From contig NZ_WSRZ01000003.1 in the NCBI RefSeq assembly GCF_009828585.1, positions 1 to 64,000 of the forward strand: 64,000 bases of DNA, given 5' to 3'. The position numbers were made by a program, and so were the translations under genes. This document shows, one piece after another, positions 63,928 to 64,000 of this stretch (the first letter of the stretch is position 1; each line of letters begins with the position of its first letter). Source of the stretch: Shewanella litoralis (GTDB lineage Bacteria; Pseudomonadota; Gammaproteobacteria; Enterobacterales; Shewanellaceae). Below the pieces are notes generated by a model that worked only from the letters and a program-made list of their open reading frames with translations, searched no databases and was not told the DNA's origin.

Positions 63928-64000
63928 ATAAAAAAACACTAAAATACTACGTAAAAAATTTGCCTAGCTATAGAGTTTCTGGTATAGATAGCGGCCGTAA

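Overview
The window reads as chromosomal DNA of a marine gammaproteobacterium, most probably Shewanella. This rests on moderate GC (roughly low-to-mid 40s percent, by eye), the gene content (GcvTHP next to UbiI/UbiH, ZapA-6S RNA-Fau, FolX/FolE/FolM, GlnE, PspA-type operon, many GGDEF/EAL proteins) and the protein sequences. No rRNA, tRNA, CRISPR array, phage or intact insertion sequence is visible. Genes are dense on both strands, and most of the content is core.

Layout. (1) 345-10008: the glycine cleavage operon (gcvT-gcvH-gcvP) and ubiquinone hydroxylases (ubiH, ubiI) with a YgfB protein on the minus strand, divergent from zapA, the 6S RNA gene ssrS and fau. (2) 10023-13821: metY behind a MetJ-like operator, a structured repeat-like element, then folM, folE and folX for tetrahydromonapterin synthesis, divergent from a DUF393 protein and an SDR. 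(3) 15392-26467: a cluster that looks like a self-contained system for using external poly- or oligo-3-hydroxybutyrate. It has a secreted PHB-depolymerase-like esterase, a TonB-dependent receptor, an MFS carrier, a cytoplasmic HSL-type esterase, 3-hydroxybutyrate dehydrogenase, and an SSS-type hybrid sensor kinase with a LuxR-type response regulator. (4) 26748-32701: mdh, a GNAT, an endonuclease/exonuclease/phosphatase protein, a CIA30 protein, a HAD phosphatase, a Trp-rich small protein and a Sel1-repeat protein. (5) 32861-38501: a MarR-HlyD-DUF2955 efflux operon, an orphan norR with recognisable NorR boxes, and an L,D-transpeptidase. (6) 38598-46294: membrane-anchored bactofilin, zapE, a DUF3081-like protein, an SbtA-like permease, a diguanylate cyclase and glnE. 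(7) 46459-53254: an envelope-stress-type gene set related to E. coli yjfIJKL (lipoprotein, DUF350, membrane spermidine-synthase-like protein, DUF2170, PspA, DUF2491, RHH-like protein) followed by a K+ channel. (8) 53335-63927: PBP1B, hrpB, a GGDEF-EAL protein, a MITE-like repeat, pepB and sfsA.

The two points most worth following are the 3-hydroxybutyrate cluster and the PspA/spermidine-synthase-like gene set. In the second, the 13-bp palindrome GACATATTATGTC occurs three times: once before the first gene and twice flanking an internal promoter before the DUF2170-pspA part. A small ribbon-helix-helix-like protein encoded in the same set is a candidate to bind it. All calls were made by reading the sequence; no database search was run.
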